Origin: Sporothrix humicola
Lineage: Eukaryota; Ascomycota; Sordariomycetes; Ophiostomatales; Ophiostomataceae
Direction: 5' to 3'
Length of the DNA: 19,259 nt
NCBI GenBank assembly: GCA_021396245.1
Contig: WNYE01000180.1
Span: 1 to 19,259, forward strand
Below are positions 15,575-19,259 of this stretch, piece after piece (positions within the stretch are counted from its first letter, which is position 1; each line of letters begins with the position of its first letter). Made by a program: the position numbers and the translations under genes. The notes under the pieces were generated by a model that was given only the letters and a program-made list of their open reading frames with translations, did no database searches and was not told where the DNA came from.

Positions 15575-15804
15575 CGTAATATCTGCACCATTGCACGTCG
15601 TGTTCGGCACAGCTAAGATCTTACCGCTCTGTACGATGTGACCGTGGAAATTGTGGAAAGCATGACCATGGGCAACAGATACCTGATTACAGAGTTTGAG
15701 GGTAAGCTTGTTTTATGTCGTCACCGACTTGAGAAGCAAGGCACATCACCTGATCCGGTCCAACAGGTGTAACGGGAGCAGGACAGGAGCATGTCTGCCT
15801 CCGT

Positions 15805-16202
15805 GTGGAGGAGTGTCTACGCCACATCAATTTCCGGCATGGCCTGACGACACAGCAACCTTACCGCTGTTACATTTTGAGTCGTACTGAGGCCAAGCGG
15901 GAGCCAGCAATGCCTCTTCCAAATTTTATCACCAGCCACACAGTGCAACATGATGTCTTTGGACACCTGAGCAGCCACATACAGGCCTGGCTCGCTTCCC
16001 TCAAGTTTGAGTGGCTCCTGGACAGCCATTTCAGAATGGATCCGGCGAGCCGTCCATCTACGACCCTGCTGGTAAGCGCCATCTCGTGGAAATGATCGAC
16101 TCAGAGCTACATGACACCGTCGTGCCCCATAACGTCCCGCCCAGACGTCCGCCAATTAATATTGGAGTCTTCTGGCGGACCCAGGACACATCGACAAAGT
16201 AA
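15805..16202 (+). pseudogene. copia-4: RNase H remnant with connection segment
   Basis: Frame 15805-16095 contains, at residues 73-86, Asp-Ser-His-Phe-Arg-Met-Asp-Pro-Ala-Ser-Arg-Pro-Ser-Thr. This fits without gaps to Asp-Ala-Asp-Phe-Ala-Gly-Asp-Pro-Asp-Thr-Arg-Arg-Ser-Thr of copia RNase H. Ala-Ile-Ser-Trp-Lys follows at 92-96. The preceding residues 47-63 keep the hydrophobic spacing of Ala-Val-Lys-Arg-Val-Leu-Arg-Tyr-Leu. The overlapping frame 16011-16202 continues with Lys-Arg-His-Leu-Val-Glu-Met-Ile-Asp-Ser-Glu-Leu (from 16074), like Lys-Lys-Gln-x2-Val-Ala-x-Ser-Thr-x-Glu-x-Glu. A single frameshift near 16075-16095 joins them. The third Asp of the Asp-Ala-Asp motif is His, so it is inactive. 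Confidence 0.55.
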
Positions 16203-16837
16203 CTGGCTCTTAGGCACTCACGGAGGAGTACTACATTGTACGACAAAAGGTGTCTTCTGATATTGACAGAAATTCGCTGGTGGGGTTGATGTGCTGTTGG
16301 CGAGGACTCCACGAGAAATCTTATGGTGACCACGAACACAGTAGTCAACACGTCGTGCTTGGTACATGACTCCTACACGTTTCACATGGACGATTATATC
16401 TTTCTGACCACAGACACGACTGTATGACCGTGGTTAGAGTGCAACCTCACAGTAACCACTCGATCACAACGAAATCAAAGCACGCTCACCAAGCTATGCC
16501 ACATTTCTCACCACAGTACCAACATAAACATGCTTTTACAAAATTCAGTGGACAGCTGGTGAGGGCTTAAGCTACTTTCCGCATGTTTTTAAAGACGCGT
16601 TGAGTCTCAGACCTAGAGAACAAGAAACCATCGTCGAGAAAGCTCGAGTCGTGTATCGTACGTGGCGGCCTCACCAAAACTGTCGCCGACAGGATGAAGC
16701 CGAGGCGATGAAGACAGGGGATTCTCCCATCGACACACGGCACATCGCCCAGACAGTTCTCTGAGACATTAAGCATCAAGCAACCAACGCACAAACAGCT
16801 CGCTCCTGAGCCATGCAGTTTTTTTTAGAAGAACTTC
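16203..16837. other. No recognised gene
   Basis: About 630 bases with only short frames, the largest being a 75-codon minus frame (16567-16794). LTR or integrase sequence of copia-5 would be expected upstream of 16838, but I could not identify any. Confidence 0.5.
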
Positions 16838-17346
16838 ATGGCCACAGTCAAGGCAGTCACCTCCAGCAATTATGTTCTGGTGAATCAGGGCAGATGGATA
16901 ATGGATTATTGGCCGATTCCACGAGGGTGAGACCAAGGGCCACACATTGGCTATGCCACGCCGGCCGCAGTATGCAGCGAGGCAGTCGGCAACTTGACGT
17001 CCTCGATTACGAAGAATCGTTTGCGAGGAATAGCGTACGGCTCAGCCTATGTCCAGAGTGTGCCGCCCAAAAACATCCGCGCAGATGTCCTTTTACCAGA
17101 ATCGCCATCTTCCAAGTTATCACCGAGCTGCCTCTTGTGCACTGCAGCACTCTACGTCTGTAGCAAACCTCCGCAAGTTTCGGTCGATTGATCTTAGGGC
17201 ACGCTATAATGTGAGAAGGTAGCTGAGGAATTATGTGATGCCTTTGGTCAGAAATGCGAGGCGATCCCATCATCCATTGGCTGTGCCAGTACTTGAGTAC
17301 CATCAAGTTCCAAGTACACACGCTTTACTTATCATCGGACCAGACG
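16838..17346 (+). pseudogene. copia-5: reverse transcriptase remnant
   Basis: The phase starting at ATG 16838 is open to 17191 except for TGA at 16928. It reads Val-Leu-Val-Asn-Gln-Gly near 16871 (family: Arg-Leu-Val-Ala-x-Gly). About 56 codons later comes Ser-Ala-Tyr-Val-Gln-Ser (17042-17059; family: Asn-Ala-Phe-Leu-Asn-Gly), followed by Leu-Pro-Glu. Ala-Ala-Leu-Tyr-Val (17144-17158) then Pro-Pro-Gln-Val and Asp fit Lys-Ala-Leu-Tyr-Gly-Leu-Lys-Gln-x-Pro-Arg-x-Trp. All three spacings are normal. Another frame (17235-17346) may carry the next block, with Arg-Arg-Ser-His-His and Leu-Leu-Ile-Ile-Gly-Pro-Asp in place of Ser-x2-Asp and Tyr-Val-Asp-Asp; that part is weak. Catalytic residues are lost. 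Confidence 0.5.
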
Positions 17347-17649
17347 CCGGCAGAATGTACAACCTGTCATTACATGTCCAGCCAGCAGAGAGCGATGACA
17401 AACTCACCTCCCCACAAAAACAATCCAGAGTCCACGCAGCAACCCAGCCAGAATACACAAAGAACGTCCCACGACATGAACGATTGTTCAAAGATGCATT
17501 TGGAAATTTTGGCCGGCATACAAAGTGTACGTTCGTTGGTTAGGTACACGACCCAAATTAGACTCATTGCACTCCCTGACAAGACGGACGAAAGCGCAAG
17601 ATCTGCACAAAATATGACGAGCAATCTGTCAATACGTGGTATGCTGTGA
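17254..17649 (+). pseudogene. copia-5: possible connection segment
   Basis: A 131-codon frame rich in Gln, Asn, Ser and Thr. Near residues 90-103 it reads Ser-Val-Arg-Ser-Leu-Val-Arg-Tyr-Thr-Thr-x-Ile-Arg, which may correspond to Tyr-Arg-x-Leu-Val-Gly-Ser-Leu-x-Tyr-Leu-x3-Thr-Arg-Pro-Asp-Ile between reverse transcriptase and RNase H. The composition is low in complexity and the match is loose. An opposite-strand frame of 139 codons (17370-17789) covers the same DNA without a motif. Confidence 0.22.
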
Positions 17650-17941
17650 CTGTCTTTACATTTACCAAACAGAATCAGTATGACAGCCCAGGCAGGAGCC
17701 AATGACGAGCTATTTCTGCATGTTGTGCCAGACATGGGTGGCAAGGACATGATAACTCGAACAAGACCACATGCAACATCACTTTCCACATGACACCACC
17801 AGATGCATTCGTCATCACTAGCTCTGCTGCGGTTTCTATAGAAACTCTGGGTACATCACAACGCACCAGTTTCTGCGGTGCTGTCTTTTTTGTCTATTCA
17901 ATGCAGACTTGGATAGTTGCCTGTGATTGCACAATTTCCCG

Positions 17942-17958
17942 AAAAAAAAAAAAAAAAA
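17942..17958. repeat. Run of 17 A
   Basis: A homopolymer inside the copia-5 span. It could be a poly-A tail of a small inserted retrocopy or slippage. I found no target-site duplication by eye. Confidence 0.85.
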
Positions 17959-18245
17959 GACGTGTGTACACTTTGGCCCTCTTGCTTATGGCCCCAGTTA
18001 CGGTCGAATATAGACACATTCCGTTTTCTACATGAACCACCGTCTACACCTTGCAAGCGATTCGTGTAGCCCACCACGCATCTCTAATGTCGCATCGGCG
18101 AAGAGCAGCGTGCACACAAGGGGAGCGTTACGAAACCCCGCTGATCTAGATTGCATTCCCCTGTCGAAATCAACCAAGGAAAACATCGTGTTGGAGGCGC
18201 ATGAATAGGCAAACGCCAAATACGCCCGATATCGTGGCACACTAA

Positions 18246-18584
18246 GTCAACTGCGAATCAACTTGCCTTTCACGCATCCCACCAGGTCATCCATATGACT
18301 TTGTTGTGGCTGTTGCGACGGGTCGCATTGCATCAACTGAAGAACCAGTCTCGCTTGCAAATGACAAATTGCTTCGCTGGTCCTTAGCAAAGGAAACCGG
18401 GTCTGACCCATCCGAAGCCACCTCAACGACTTCCTTTGCCCATTGGCAACACACTGTTGGCAGGATTCTGCTGCCGTTCTGGCCCTACAACAATGCTACA
18501 CGACGAGAAAATCAATACCGCTCTAACAAATGGTTGCCCAAATACATCGATACTACCGACGAAGACCCTGCATTGAGGTTATGA
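18246..18584 (+). pseudogene. copia-5: RNase H remnant
   Basis: One phase stays open for 112 codons from 18246. From about 18327 it reads Arg-Ile-Ala-Ser-Thr-Glu-Glu-Pro-Val-Ser-Leu-Ala-Asn, then Leu-Leu-Arg-Trp-Ser-Leu-Ala-Lys-Glu-Thr-Gly. This matches Val-Ala-x-Ser-Thr-Glu-Ala-Glu-Tyr-Val-Ala-Leu-Ser, then Leu-Trp-Leu-x2-Leu-Leu-x-Glu-Leu-Gly of copia RNase H. Near the end Asn-Ala-Thr-Arg-Arg-Glu-Asn is followed by Tyr-Ile-Asp-Thr-Thr-Asp-Glu-Asp-Pro-Ala, which may correspond to the His-x-Arg-Thr-Lys-His block and Val-Pro-Thr-x-Asp-Gln-x-Ala-Asp. The Asp-Ala-Asp-Trp part is not visible upstream. The frame ends with TGA just after the last block, as the family's pol does. Confidence 0.5.
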
Positions 18585-19180
18585 AGTTGACCAACATTTG
18601 GACCAGGGCATCCCGCTCCATTAGTTACAAGGTCTGCTCTTTACCTCAGACGGTATTCAGTATTGAAAGCGGCAATTGTGCACCACTGGAATGAGTGAAA
18701 AAACCGAGCATTAGTGAGATGTTCCGGCAACCCGAGAATCATTCTCACTTCATCGAACTTTACTAGTAAACATTCATAACATCATCGCAACGAGACTGAT
18801 TTTTCCTTGACGTCTTCAACAAAAAAAAAAAAAAAGAGCTCGGGTGCAATCAAGCCATTATGAGGGCAGAAGGAGGACAAGGCTGCGGTAGGAGACATGC
18901 CATTTTCTTGACGATGATGAAACACCTGGACTGATGCAGGAGGCGCCAAAGTGAAGAATAACCCAATCCAGAAAACGACGAAGCGACAAGTTTGGCTAGA
19001 TTTGGAACACCAAGACGAATCCGAATTCCAACTGGAGAGTTTCTTCTGTAGAATTCAACGACAAATCCAAGAGGCGATGCAAACAATACAGCGAAAAAAA
19101 ACCCACCACCGACCGAGGCGTCGTGCGTCGTTGATATTGGCCAAACAGGACATGTCAAGGTTGAGGAGTCAGACTCAGTC

Positions 19181-19182
<2 letters not shown>
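18585..19182. other. No recognised gene; 15-A run at 18821-18835
   Basis: There is an uninterrupted run of 15 A at 18821. The minus frame 18850-19158 (102 codons) has a hydrophobic segment but no known motif. A 3' LTR of copia-5 could lie here, but no partner copy is seen. Confidence 0.5.
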
Positions 19183-19238
<56 letters not shown>

Positions 19239-19259
19239 CGGGGGGGGGGGGGGGCGGGG
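19183..19259. repeat. 77 bases of almost pure G
   Basis: Only two C (19239 and 19255) interrupt it up to the window end. Long G tracts at contig ends are typical of no-signal base calls in two-colour sequencing or of assembly errors. A genuine G tract is possible but unlikely. Confidence 0.95.

Larger units (their letters stand above)
12950..16202 (+). mobile_element. copia-4: decayed Ty1/copia-type retrotransposon
   Basis: It carries the longest ordered series of motifs: integrase Asp-Asn-Gly (13130), Thr-Pro-Trp-Glu (13492), Gly-Lys-Val-Ile (13689), the Trp/Ala/Glu-Glu block before the reverse transcriptase (14171), both ends of the reverse transcriptase (14313, 14908) and RNase H (15930-16110). 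The overall span from Asp-Asn-Gly to RNase H is about 2.9 kb against roughly 2.1 kb expected, so insertions as well as decay are implied. No LTR was recognised. Confidence 0.55.
16838..18584 (+). mobile_element. copia-5: decayed Ty1/copia-type retrotransposon (reverse transcriptase to RNase H)
   Basis: Reverse transcriptase, connection and RNase H motifs occur in order over 1.75 kb, close to the 1.6 kb of an intact copia pol 3' part. The 5' half of the element is absent. Poly-A runs at 17942 and 18821 lie inside and beyond it. Confidence 0.5.

Noticed and set aside
11126..16930. In-frame TGA codons inside otherwise continuous relic frames (11126, 16928, 5832) as a sign that TGA is read as an amino acid
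   Set aside because: TAA and TAG also interrupt the relic frames (for example TAG at 13034), and frameshifts are frequent. Ordinary pseudogene decay explains them.
1..19259. CRISPR array, tRNA or rRNA genes, bacterial operon signals
   Set aside because: No regularly spaced repeats with unique spacers, no cloverleaf or rRNA consensus, and no clustered same-frame genes with ribosome binding sites were seen.

Overview
The window looks like eukaryotic nuclear DNA that is poor in intact genes. There are no operons, no Shine-Dalgarno spacing, no tRNA or rRNA genes that I can see and no CRISPR array. The longest open frames (199, 169 and 168 codons) are close to what random sequence of this length gives, so frame length alone supports no gene. 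What can be recognised comes from protein motifs. Most of the window is a graveyard of decayed Ty1/copia-type LTR retrotransposons, all reading on the + strand. One GC-rich island holds a broken gene whose style resembles a filamentous ascomycete. TTAGG(G) repeats, a short GT..AG intron candidate and that island make a fungus, or DNA closely associated with one, a reasonable guess. The host is not proven.

Layout. 1-148: T-rich DNA ending in a run of 44 T. 171-1375: the reverse transcriptase end of a first copia relic (copia-0), with a doubtful RNase H trace. 1240-1918: a frameshifted RING-type zinc-binding gene remnant. 1901-2390: telomere-like and short tandem repeats. 2391-4840: copia-1 (integrase zinc motif, integrase C-terminal part, acidic/proline linker, reverse transcriptase, RNase H). 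5401-8749: copia-2 (possible gag, pre-integrase, integrase fragment, reverse transcriptase, RNase H). 9151-11290: copia-3 (integrase C-terminal parts, reverse transcriptase catalytic box, RNase H or integrase piece). 11693-12454: GC-rich cysteine-rich gene fragment. 12950-16202: copia-4 (integrase, reverse transcriptase, RNase H). 16838-18584: copia-5 (reverse transcriptase, connection, RNase H). 18585-19182: nothing recognised. 19183-19259: almost pure G, probably an assembly or sequencing artefact.

How the parts fit. In an intact copia element one polyprotein supplies gag, protease, integrase, reverse transcriptase and RNase H in that order. In the relics the fragments appear in this order, on one strand and often at nearly normal spacing, which supports the calls better than any single motif. 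Every relic carries frameshifts and stops, and I could see no LTR pair, so none is expected to be active. All family calls come from comparing motifs by eye with remembered family patterns. They are not database results, and weak ones are scored low.
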